Assembly (NCBI GenBank): GCA_937952925.1
Contig: CALFYA010000262.1
Location: forward strand, 1-5,506
Direction: 5' to 3'
DNA: 5,506 nt
DNA from: an uncultured Moraxellaceae bacterium
GTDB taxonomy: Bacteria; Pseudomonadota; Gammaproteobacteria; Pseudomonadales; Moraxellaceae
Below, in pieces: positions 1 to 5,506 of this stretch. A program made the translations under genes and the position numbers. Every line of letters starts with the position of its first letter. Within the stretch, counting starts at the first letter, position 1. The notes under the pieces are model-generated. The model was not told where the DNA came from, made no database searches, and saw only the letters and a list, made by a program, of their open reading frames with translations.

Positions 1-49
1 ATCTACACAGGCGAAGACACTCTTTCCCTACACAACGCTCTTCCGATCT
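1..49. other. Illumina TruSeq adapter with i5 index (contamination, not genomic)
   Basis: Bases 1-8 (ATCTACAC) are the end of the Illumina P5 flow-cell sequence. Bases 9-16 (AGGCGAAG) match an 8-nt i5 index that I recall as TruSeq HT D505. Bases 17-49 match the 33-nt TruSeq read-1 primer site, ending in GCTCTTCCGATCT at 37-49, with one mismatch: A at base 34 where the adapter has G. The order P5, index, read-1 primer is exactly that of a library molecule, so this is an untrimmed adapter at a contig end. Genome sequence can only be trusted from base 50 on. Any protein read across this boundary is chimeric. Confidence 0.98.
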
Positions 50-414
50 TGTGCAATCAGACCGTCATAACCTGCCAAATCTTGTGACAGACTCGGCGCG
101 CATTGATCAGCAACGCCCGTCGTCCCGTGCGCCCATGCCACCACAGGCCAACCACCAGCGGGAGCTATGCCTTTGGGCAACAGCACCACTGCGGTTGCGA
201 CTGTCAACCCACCATTGACGCTTGGCATCCGATACTCAACCCGTTGGCTCACCTCAGCAAGCCCTGAAGCCAATTGGGATTGATAATTTTGGCTACTCAC
301 GAGTTGACCCGCTTGAATGGCGGCAGCCCCACTCTTCGAATCATTGTTGCATCCCGATAGGGTCAGCAATAAAACAGCTGCACAGACTATCTGTAATCGT
401 CCTTGCATGAACAT
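50..414 (-). CDS. Lipoprotein alpha/beta-hydrolase, secretory-lipase-like, 3' end missing
   Basis: About 121 genuine N-terminal residues are present; the rest lies beyond the contig end. A lipoprotein signal peptide is clear: a basic N-terminus, a hydrophobic stretch at residues 9-19 and a lipobox LSGC with Cys22. The +2 residue is Asn, so no Asp retention signal is seen and outer-membrane sorting is likely. Residues 90-108 contain PVVAWAHGTTG followed by CAPS, a pattern I associate with the secretory lipase / alpha-beta hydrolase group, where the HGTTG region sits near the oxyanion hole. The nucleophile, acid and His residues would lie in the missing part. The start at 414 is chosen because AGGA (427-424) lies 9 nt upstream; an ATG at 408 would be 15 nt from it. 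Running the frame to base 28 adds a tail DRKSVV, which is translated adapter. The gene follows a terminator, so it probably has its own promoter. Hydrolase identity is fairly safe; substrate is unknown. Confidence 0.85.
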
Positions 415-502
415 GGTGTCTCGTCCTAAGCGACATCAAGATTGTTTCAGCATCTATCGAATAATAATTCACCACAAACGCTTCAAGATGACTGTCAGGT
501 CG

Positions 503-535
503 AAAAAAAGCCCCTGACGATGCAGGGGCTTTTTT
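503..535 (-). terminator. Intrinsic terminator after clpA, symmetrical and possibly bidirectional
   Basis: An inverted repeat pairs AGCCCCTG (509-516) with CAGGGGCT (523-530) around a six-base loop (517-522). The A run at 503-508 on one flank and the T run at 531-535 on the other extend the stem with A-T pairs. Read on the minus strand, the hairpin ends in seven T residues (509-503), the classic Rho-independent form, starting 12 nt after the clpA stop codon. Because both flanks are A/T runs it could also stop plus-strand transcription, although no plus-strand gene is seen there. It separates the clpA transcript from the downstream hydrolase gene. Confidence 0.93.
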
Positions 536-547
536 GCAATCTACGCT

Positions 548-2824
548 TTAGGCAGGTTCAGTTTGATCTTCCATGACTTCGAGCACCAGCCCCTTGTCAC
601 CCACACTGACGCGTACCACACCGCCATGATCAGCCAACTCACCAAACAAGATCTTCTCCGCCAATGGCTTTTTCAGCTCATCTTGGATCAGACGTTGCAT
701 GGGTCGTGCGCCCATCAGGCGATCATAGCCACGCTCGGCCAGCCACAGGCGTGCATCGGGTTCGACTTCAAGCACGACTTTTTTGTCATCAAGCTGGGCT
801 TGCAGCTCGGTCAAGAACTTGTCGACCACCGAATCGACAATGCTGGTGGGCAACGGCTTAAACTGAATCACCGCATCTAGACGATTGCGGAATTCCGGTG
901 AGAACGCCCGCTTCATCGCTTCACCGTTGTCGGTGCTGTGATCTTGCAGGGTAAAGCCAATGCTGGTGCGCGCAATACTCTCGGCACCGATATTGGTGGT
1001 CATCACCAACACCACATGGCGAAAATCAGTTTTTCGCCCGTTGTTGTCGGTCAGCGTGCCATGATCCATCACTTGCAGCAGCAAGTTGAACACATCAGGG
1101 TGCGCCTTTTCGATTTCATCAAGCAACAACACACAGTGCGGGTGCTTGTTGACCGAATCGGTGAGCAAACCGCCTTGATCAAAGCCGACATAACCCGGTG
1201 GCGCACCAATCAAGCGTGATACGGTATGCCGTTCCATGTATTCGGACATGTCAAAGCGGATCAACTCCACGCCCAACACCGTGGCAAGCTGCTTGGTGAC
1301 TTCGGTTTTACCCACACCGGTTGGCCCTGCAAACATAAACGAGCCAATCGGTTTTTCGGGGGCTTTGAGTCCTGCCCGTGACAATTTGATCGCCGCAGAC
1401 AAGGCTTCAATCGCTTCATCTTGACCAAACACCACCCGCTTGAGATCACGCTCAAGATTGGCGAGCACGGTCTTGTCATCACGGGATACCGACTTGGGCG
1501 GAATGCGAGCGATCTTCGCCACGATTTCTTCAATGGTATCCACGTCGATGTGTTTGGGTTGCTCGGTGTCGGGTTGCAAGCGTTGATAAGCGCCCGCCTC
1601 ATCGACCACATCAATCGCTTTGTCTGGTAAGAAACGCTCTTGGATGTGTTTGGCCGACAGCTCCGCCGCTGCTGACAGTGCCGCATCCGAATACGTCACA
1701 TGGTGGAACTCTTCAAAGCGTGACTTGAGACCACGCAAGATCGCGATGGTATCGGCCACACTCGGTTCGACCACGTCGATTTTTTGGAAGCGACGTGACA
1801 GCGCATGGTCTTTTTCAAAGACTTGGCGGTATTCTTGATAGGTGGTCGAACCAATACAGCGCAGCGTACCATTGGCGAGCGCAGGCTTGATGAGGTTGGA
1901 CACGTCCATGGTGCTGCCCATGCTAGAGCCTGCACCAATGATCATGTGGATTTCATCAATAAACAAAATGGCATCGGGTTGTTTTTTGAGTTCACTCAGC
2001 AATTGCTTGATGCGTTTTTCAAAATCACCACGGTATTTGGTACCTGCGACGAGCGAACCAATATCTAGGCTGTAGATCACTGCATCGGCCAGTGGCGTGG
2101 GCGCTTTGCCATTGACAATCAACCACGCCAAGCCTTCAGCAATCGAGGTTTTACCCACACCAGGATCACCCACAAGCAAGGGGTTGTTTTTGCGGCGACG
2201 GCACAGAATCTGAGCGGCACGCTCAATTTCTTTTTCGCGACCAATCAGCGGATCAGTACGCCCTTCCCGCGCTTGTTCATTGAGGTTGACGGTATACGCC
2301 GTCAGCGGATTACCACGAGATGGTGTGGGGCTATCATCATCGGTGTCATTGTCTGAACCCATCATGCCCTCATTATTGGCCTCTTCGTCTTTACGAGTAC
2401 CATGAGACAGGTATTGGGTCAAATCCAAACGATTGATTTGCTGTTTTTTCAGCAGATAGACCGCGAAACTATCACGCTCGGAGTACATCGCCACCAATAC
2501 ATCTGCACCTTCGACCGGACGGTTACCACCGCCAGACGATTGCACATGGAAAATGGCACGTTGCAAAATCCGATCAAAGCTGTCTGTGGGATGCGGCGCT
2601 TGTTCGCTCGCTTCACTCAGACGTGGCGTGTGTTTATCAATGTATTCGTTTAGGTCACGACGTAGACTGGGGATATCTGCACCACAAGCACGTAGTGCAT
2701 TGACCGCAGAATCATTTTCGAGCAGCGATAATAATAAATGCTCGACAGTCAAAAATTCATGACGCTTCTGGCGGGCCATAGTGACCGCCAGACGCAGGGA
2801 TACTTCCAGATGACGACTGAGCAT
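548..2824 (-). CDS. clpA: ClpA, AAA+ unfoldase subunit of the ClpAP protease
   Basis: ClpA is a cytoplasmic hexameric AAA+ unfoldase that feeds substrates into ClpP, including N-end-rule substrates delivered by ClpS. The 758-residue protein is full length. It has a Clp N-domain (about 1-142), an acidic linker (about 144-171), and two AAA+ modules. D1 has Walker A GDPGVGKT (219-226), pore loop KYRG (263-266), Walker B with Asp290-Glu291, sensor 1 around 325-328 and paired arginines 344-345. D2 has Walker A GPTGVGKT (500-507), pore loop GYVG (544-547), Walker B with Asp569-Glu570 and sensor 2 GAR (705-707). IGF at 622-624 fits the ClpP-docking loop. All key residues are present. The start at 2824 is chosen over an in-frame GTG at 2926: it gives the family N-terminus MLSRHLEVSL, has GAGG 5 nt upstream and leaves clpS intact. 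The stop is followed by a terminator. ClpB and ClpC are excluded by overall match and by the clpS neighbour. Confidence 0.98.
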   Translation of the reverse strand: MLSRHLEVSLRLAVTMARQKRHEFLTVEHLLLSLLENDSAVNALRACGADIPSLRRDLNEYIDKHTPRLSEASEQAPHPTDSFDRILQRAIFHVQSSGGGNRPVEGADVLVAMYSERDSFAVYLLKKQQINRLDLTQYLSHGTRKDEEANNEGMMGSDNDTDDDSPTPSRGNPLTAYTVNLNEQAREGRTDPLIGREKEIERAAQILCRRRKNNPLLVGDPGVGKTSIAEGLAWLIVNGKAPTPLADAVIYSLDIGSLVAGTKYRGDFEKRIKQLLSELKKQPDAILFIDEIHMIIGAGSSMGSTMDVSNLIKPALANGTLRCIGSTTYQEYRQVFEKDHALSRRFQKIDVVEPSVADTIAILRGLKSRFEEFHHVTYSDAALSAAAELSAKHIQERFLPDKAIDVVDEAGAYQRLQPDTEQPKHIDVDTIEEIVAKIARIPPKSVSRDDKTVLANLERDLKRVVFGQDEAIEALSAAIKLSRAGLKAPEKPIGSFMFAGPTGVGKTEVTKQLATVLGVELIRFDMSEYMERHTVSRLIGAPPGYVGFDQGGLLTDSVNKHPHCVLLLDEIEKAHPDVFNLLLQVMDHGTLTDNNGRKTDFRHVVLVMTTNIGAESIARTSIGFTLQDHSTDNGEAMKRAFSPEFRNRLDAVIQFKPLPTSIVDSVVDKFLTELQAQLDDKKVVLEVEPDARLWLAERGYDRLMGARPMQRLIQDELKKPLAEKILFGELADHGGVVRVSVGDKGLVLEVMEDQTEPA
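2360..2371 (-). promoter_or_regulatory. Possible internal translation start of clpA (Met154/Met155)
   Basis: Two adjacent in-frame ATG codons (2365-2363 and 2362-2360) encode Met154-Met155 in the linker between the N-domain and D1. GAGGG (2371-2367) lies 4 nt before the second ATG, a usable Shine-Dalgarno spacing. In E. coli, clpA is known to have an internal start at Met169 that gives a 65-kDa form lacking the N-domain. Initiation at Met155 here would give a similar 604-residue product. Whether this site is used is inference; acidic linkers rich in Glu-Gly codons can produce GAGG by chance. Confidence 0.35.
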
Positions 2825-2828
2825 ATTG

Positions 2829-2833
2829 ACCTC
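2829..2833 (-). promoter_or_regulatory. clpA ribosome binding site overlapping the clpS stop codon
   Basis: On the minus strand the junction reads TGAGGTCAATATG. The GAGGT Shine-Dalgarno sequence shares its GA with the clpS TGA stop (2834-2832) and lies 4 nt before the clpA ATG. This placement suggests translational coupling of clpA to clpS and decides the clpA start in favour of 2824. Confidence 0.8.
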
Positions 2834-3248
2834 ATTGCGGTTGCGGCTCGATCTGGCAAAGTAGCGGATGACCCTGTGAGCGTGCATAGTTGTTGACCTG
2901 CTGCGCTTTGGTCTCGGCAATATCACGCGGATAGATACCGGCCACTCCCTTGCCCCGATAGTGCACTGTTAGCATTACCTCAGTAGCTCGGTCAAGATCA
3001 AGACCAAAGTATTGCTGTAACACCTCTATAACAAACTCCATGGGGGTATAGTCATCATTAAACAAGACCACGGCGTACAAAGGTGGGCGTTGCAGCTCAG
3101 GTGGTGAGGTCAACACATCGGTTTCGTGGGCATCGTCGTCATCGGTACCCGTGGCGCGAATACTCGGCAGATGCCAATCTTGCAGGCGTGGCTGCCAATC
3201 CCCTCTTTCTGATTGGGTGCGTTGTTGTGTGTTCACCAACTCAATCAT
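2832..3248 (-). CDS. clpS: ClpS, N-end-rule adaptor of ClpAP
   Basis: ClpS binds proteins with N-terminal Leu, Phe, Tyr or Trp and delivers them to the ClpA N-domain for degradation by ClpAP in the cytoplasm. The core (about residues 57-134) matches the family closely. FNDDYTPMEFV supplies Asn64, Asp65-Asp66, Thr68 and the gatekeeper-type Met70 of the substrate pocket. VMLTVHYRGKG supplies Met92, Val95 and His96. The C-terminal GHPLLC motif is present. At 138 residues it is about 30 longer than E. coli ClpS, all in the N-terminal arm, which has an acidic stretch TDDDDAHETD (35-44). The start at 3248 has AGGA 8 nt upstream (3260-3257), and no later Met occurs before the core; a GTG at codon 5 is a weaker option. 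The stop is 7 nt from clpA, in keeping with a clpSA operon. Identity is certain; the exact start is less so. Confidence 0.97.
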   Translation of the reverse strand: MIELVNTQQRTQSERGDWQPRLQDWHLPSIRATGTDDDDAHETDVLTSPPELQRPPLYAVVLFNDDYTPMEFVIEVLQQYFGLDLDRATEVMLTVHYRGKGVAGIYPRDIAETKAQQVNNYARSQGHPLLCQIEPQPQ

Positions 3249-3289
3249 TCATCTCGTCCTATTTCAGGAAAATACGCAACCAAAGATGG

Positions 3290-4015
3290 TCACTGTGCTT
3301 GTGCAACGGGTAACGGAGGGACATCTGCAAGCGTGGCAGGCATATCTTTGATCACCTCACCACGCTCCCATGCATAACGCTGTACCACACGTTGACCTGC
3401 ACTTTGGATGATCACATCCAAATAAATGGGGGTAAAACCACTGGGCATGGTAAACCGCCCTGTCAGGCGTTCAAACGCTTGGAAATTGAATCGATTCTGA
3501 CTTAATGGGACAGCAAGGACGCTTTCACCATTGACCAGTTGGATGCTCATGGTGCCGACCAAATTGCCCAAACTTGGCCGCAAACCCATCAAATCTATAC
3601 GATATTCATACGCTCGTTCGGGCAGTGGTGCAATATGAATCGCATGAACAGACAGGTCAATCCCACCACGTTCGGCCAAAATTTTCTGATAACTTTGTAA
3701 ACGGCTATCACTCAGGGTGCGTAAATCCGTCTCACCAGCCATTTTGGTTTTGAGCTCTTTGGCACTCTCGACGGCAATGTCACGCTCTTGCACCGTGGTG
3801 GCAAGGGTACGATTGAGAATCTCAATGGCGGTTTTTTGATCTTTCACCGCTTGGTGTAAATCAGCCACCTCTCGTGCATTGGCACCAATCGCACTCATCC
3901 CCTGACGATGGCCGACGCCATAGCCGAGTAAGGCAGTACTGCAGCCAATGACCGCCGCAGCGATCACCAGCAGACGCGCCTGAGGAATGTAGACCCGTGG
4001 CTTAGCTTCAGTCAT
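3290..4015 (-). CDS. DUF6776-like inner-membrane coiled-coil protein, function unknown
   Basis: The 241-residue protein has a short cytoplasmic N-terminus, one predicted membrane segment (about 14-34, LLVIAAAVIGCSTALLGYGV), a probable coiled coil rich in Ala, Lys, Glu and Gln (about 45-95), and a periplasmic C-terminal beta-type domain (about 120-217). That domain ends in a pattern FERLTGRFTMPSGFTP, then a conserved-looking VVQRYAWE, followed by a Pro-rich tail. I recall this pattern from the DUF6776 family, whose genes lie beside argC in Pseudomonadales; the family name is from memory and unverified. The ATG at 4015 is preferred; an in-frame TTG at 4030 would add five residues but has only GAG directly against it. 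The Shine-Dalgarno for the ATG is weak (GGA about 10 nt upstream). It begins 35 nt after argC and ends 41 nt before clpS, so it could be co-transcribed with both. No enzymatic residues are evident. Confidence 0.8.
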   Translation of the reverse strand: MTEAKPRVYIPQARLLVIAAAVIGCSTALLGYGVGHRQGMSAIGANAREVADLHQAVKDQKTAIEILNRTLATTVQERDIAVESAKELKTKMAGETDLRTLSDSRLQSYQKILAERGGIDLSVHAIHIAPLPERAYEYRIDLMGLRPSLGNLVGTMSIQLVNGESVLAVPLSQNRFNFQAFERLTGRFTMPSGFTPIYLDVIIQSAGQRVVQRYAWERGEVIKDMPATLADVPPLPVAQAQ

Positions 4016-4050
4016 AAATTTTAGATCCAACTCAGCGCAATTTGATCGTT

Positions 4051-5103
4051 TTAAGGCAACATCGGCACAATGTCTAAGCCTGCTGTTTCGGCAAATCCAA
4101 ACATCAAGTTCATATTTTGTACAGCTTGACCGGCTGCGCCTTTGACCAAATTATCTTGTACCACCAACACCGTCAGCAAATCGGGCTGTGGGCGATACAA
4201 GGCGATCCGCAATTGATTAGAGCCACGTACCGAACGGGTTTCGGGCAGGCTTCCTGCGGGCATCACATCGACAAACGGTTCGTTGGCAAAGCGTTGCTCA
4301 AACAAGGCTTGAATATCGGTCGCTTGGCCTGCAGCGGTCAGTCGCACATACAGGGTGCTAAACATGCCACGAATCATCGGAACAAGGTGTGGTACAAAAG
4401 TCAAACCTTGTAACGATGCGGCAAATTGCGGCGCAACAGCAGCCAAGCCTTGCACAATTTCGGGGTGATGCCGATGACCTTTGACACCATAGGCTTTAAA
4501 GTTGTCGGAGGCTTCAGAAAACAACAAACTCGTTTCAGCTTTACGTCCTGCACCCGATACACCCGATTTGGCATCTACAATCAGGCTGGCCGGATCAATC
4601 AAATCGGTCGCTGATTCCAACAACGGCAACAAGCCCAGCTGTACGGTGGTCGGATAACAACCTGGATTGCCCACCACACGCGCTTGGCGGATCGCTTCAC
4701 GGTTGATTTCAGATAAGCCATAGACTGATTCGGCCAAAATGTCGGGACACGCATGTGGCATGCCGTACCATTTTTCAAATTCTGCGGTGTCTTGCAGGCG
4801 AAAATCAGCTGCCAGATCAATAATTTTGGCGCCTTTATCGAGCAGTTCACGCGCTTGTTTCATGGCAACACCATGTGGGGTTGCAAAAAACACCACATCA
4901 CAACCCGTCAGCGCTTCGGGGGTGGTGTCACTAAAACACAAATCGGTCAAACCACGCAGACTCGGGAACATGGCATCAACACGAGTACCCGCTTCGGTAC
5001 GTGAGGTCAGAGCTTTGAGGCGGACATTTGGGTGACGCACCAACAGGCGCACCAGCTCCACACCGGTATACCCTGTACCCCCAACAATACCAACCGAAAT
5101 CAT
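4051..5103 (-). CDS. argC: ArgC, N-acetyl-gamma-glutamyl-phosphate reductase
   Basis: ArgC reduces N-acetylglutamyl-5-phosphate to N-acetylglutamate-5-semialdehyde with NADPH, the third step of arginine synthesis, in the cytoplasm. The 350-residue protein is complete. A Rossmann-type nucleotide-binding motif GGTGYTG is at 8-14, and ATPHGVA at 75-81. The catalytic Cys149 lies in the signature GNPGCYPT (145-152). SGVSGAGRK (190-198) and GHRHHPEI (209-216, with the likely catalytic His among 210-213) complete the active site. The length fits the 'long' single-domain ArgC seen in gammaproteobacteria. The start is the ATG at 5103, giving MISVGIVGGTGYTG, with GGAG 8 nt upstream; the longer reading from a TTG at 5124 lacks such a site and adds seven residues of no family likeness. 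No other arg genes are in view, so arginine biosynthesis appears scattered in this genome, as is common in Pseudomonadales. No clear ARG-box operator was seen. Confidence 0.97.
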   Translation of the reverse strand: MISVGIVGGTGYTGVELVRLLVRHPNVRLKALTSRTEAGTRVDAMFPSLRGLTDLCFSDTTPEALTGCDVVFFATPHGVAMKQARELLDKGAKIIDLAADFRLQDTAEFEKWYGMPHACPDILAESVYGLSEINREAIRQARVVGNPGCYPTTVQLGLLPLLESATDLIDPASLIVDAKSGVSGAGRKAETSLLFSEASDNFKAYGVKGHRHHPEIVQGLAAVAPQFAASLQGLTFVPHLVPMIRGMFSTLYVRLTAAGQATDIQALFEQRFANEPFVDVMPAGSLPETRSVRGSNQLRIALYRPQPDLLTVLVVQDNLVKGAAGQAVQNMNLMFGFAETAGLDIVPMLP

Positions 5104-5135
5104 GACGCCATCTCCACAGGGCAAACAAAGGCGCT

Positions 5136-5163
5136 AGTATGACAGGAACATGTGACAGACAAA
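5136..5163 (-). promoter_or_regulatory. Candidate argC promoter (extended -10 type)
   Basis: On the minus strand CATACT (5141-5136) matches four of six bases of the sigma-70 -10 box and is preceded by TGT, giving the TGn extension of an extended -10 promoter. A weak -35 candidate TTTGTC (5163-5158) lies 16 nt upstream. It is about 33 nt upstream of the argC start codon, in the 148-nt divergent spacer. The match is imperfect and based on reading by eye. Confidence 0.3.
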
Positions 5164-5238
5164 ACTGCCAAATGCCATAGACGTGGAGCAAAGATTGGTC
5201 TTAAATACAGCCCTAGGAACAATCCTGACAATAAATCC

Positions 5239-5244
5239 AAGGAG
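5239..5244 (+). promoter_or_regulatory. Ribosome binding site of the right-edge lipoprotein gene
   Basis: AAGGAG is a near-perfect Shine-Dalgarno sequence, 7 nt before the ATG at 5252. It is the strongest site in the window and supports the reality of an ORF that has no stop codon inside the window. Confidence 0.8.
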
Positions 5245-5251
5245 CGCGTGG

Positions 5252-5506
5252 ATGCCTTCGCTATCCCTCCCGAATGCTGGAACTTTCAAACGTGGTGTGA
5301 CCACGCTGTCGTTGGCCATCAGTTTTGCCCTGACGGGGTGTGGTTCAGAGACACCCACCACGCGTGTCAGCGAAACTGAGACCCCCGAAATTCCACCATA
5401 TACCATCTATGTGCGCTCACCAGTACAGTTTAAACATGTGCAATATCGCATCTTAAATGCGTCTACAGGGGTTGAATTGGTCAAAAAAACCGTCAGCGAT
5501 GCCTCT
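5252..5506 (+). CDS. Putative lipoprotein of unknown function, 3' end outside the window
   Basis: The frame opens at ATG 5252 and runs 85 codons to the window edge without a stop. It begins MPSLSLPNAGTFKRGVTT, then a hydrophobic stretch LSLAISFALTGC with lipobox LTGC and Cys30: a lipoprotein signal peptide with a longer than usual n-region carrying Lys13 and Arg14. The +2 residue is Gly, so outer-membrane sorting is likely. The mature start is a Ser/Thr/Glu/Pro-rich linker (about 31-50), typical of a flexible tether, followed by what looks like the first beta-strands of a folded domain (TIYVRSPVQF, then HVQYRILNASTGVEL). I do not recognise the family; the strand pattern would suit an Ig-like or carboxypeptidase-regulatory-like domain but that is a guess. 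It is transcribed divergently from argC. The AAGGAG site 7 nt upstream and the clean signal peptide make the gene itself credible. Confidence 0.82.
   Translation, partial: MPSLSLPNAGTFKRGVTTLSLAISFALTGCGSETPTTRVSETETPEIPPYTIYVRSPVQFKHVQYRILNASTGVELVKKTVSDAS

Noticed and set aside
28..49. Natural C-terminus and stop codon of the hydrolase frame
   Set aside because: These bases belong to the sequencing adapter, so the stop and the last six residues are artefacts.
461..466. TATTAT as the -10 box of the hydrolase gene (minus strand)
   Set aside because: It matches five of six consensus bases and is well placed, but the only -35-like hexamer (TTGAAG) is 14 nt away, too close for a standard promoter, and the area is simply A/T-rich.
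222..517. Plus-strand frames of 62 and 66 residues antisense to the hydrolase gene
   Set aside because: They lack plausible ribosome binding sites and the second runs into the terminator; the opposite strand encodes a clear signal peptide and hydrolase motif.
1261..1938. Other-frame readings of 141 and 80 residues inside clpA on the same strand
   Set aside because: They are shadows of the conserved clpA frame, with skewed composition and no recognisable motifs.
3241..3252. Mini-frame ATGAATGATTGA overlapping the clpS start, as a leader peptide
   Set aside because: A three-codon frame created by overlapping ATG and TGA triplets is easily chance; no attenuator-like hairpin accompanies it.
5195..5223. 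TTGGTC / AACAAT with a 17-nt spacer as promoter of the right-edge lipoprotein gene
   Set aside because: Only three and four consensus bases match, which is not distinguishable from chance in a 148-nt spacer.
5134..5406. Minus-strand 90-residue frame upstream of argC
   Set aside because: It lies antisense to the right-edge lipoprotein gene and over the divergent promoter region, has no ribosome binding site that I can see and resembles no family.
1..5506. Novel defence, mobile or CRISPR system
   Set aside because: No transposase, integrase, direct-repeat array, tRNA or terminal inverted repeat was seen; all full genes are chromosomal core or envelope genes of even composition.

Overview
This window looks like the end of a short-read contig from a gammaproteobacterium. 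The ClpA homologue is 758 residues from its best start, the same length as E. coli ClpA as I recall it, and clpS lies just upstream of clpA as is usual in Proteobacteria. The argC / DUF6776-like pairing recalls Pseudomonadales (Pseudomonas, Moraxellaceae), but that assignment rests on memory of gene order and is tentative. Base composition looks near 50% G+C throughout, with no sign of a recent insertion.

Layout, left to right. Bases 1-49 are not biological: they are an Illumina TruSeq adapter with an i5 index, so the left edge is a contig end and genome sequence starts at about base 50. Bases 50-414 (minus) hold the 5' part of a lipoprotein alpha/beta-hydrolase (secretory-lipase-like) gene that is cut off by the adapter. 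A strong, nearly symmetrical intrinsic terminator lies at 503-535. Upstream of it on the minus strand are four genes facing the same way: argC (5103-4051), a DUF6776-like membrane-anchored coiled-coil protein (4015-3290), clpS (3248-2832) and clpA (2824-548). Their gaps are 35, 41 and 7 nt with no terminator-like hairpin between them, so they could be one transcript ending at 503-535. A divergent spacer of 148 nt (5104-5251) carries a possible argC promoter. The plus strand then holds the 5' end of an unrecognised lipoprotein gene (5252 to the window end).

Functionally, ClpS and ClpA form the N-end-rule degradation arm: ClpS captures substrates with bulky N-terminal residues and hands them to ClpA, which unfolds them into ClpP (not in this window). 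ArgC is a step in arginine biosynthesis. The DUF6776-like protein is an inner-membrane protein of unknown role.

I see no mobile element, CRISPR array, RNA gene or defence system. The region is mostly ordinary core genome. The points worth a second look are the adapter and its chimeric protein tail, the correct clpA start, a possible internal clpA start, the long ClpS N-terminus, the argC-to-clpSA gene order, and the open-ended lipoprotein gene at the right edge.
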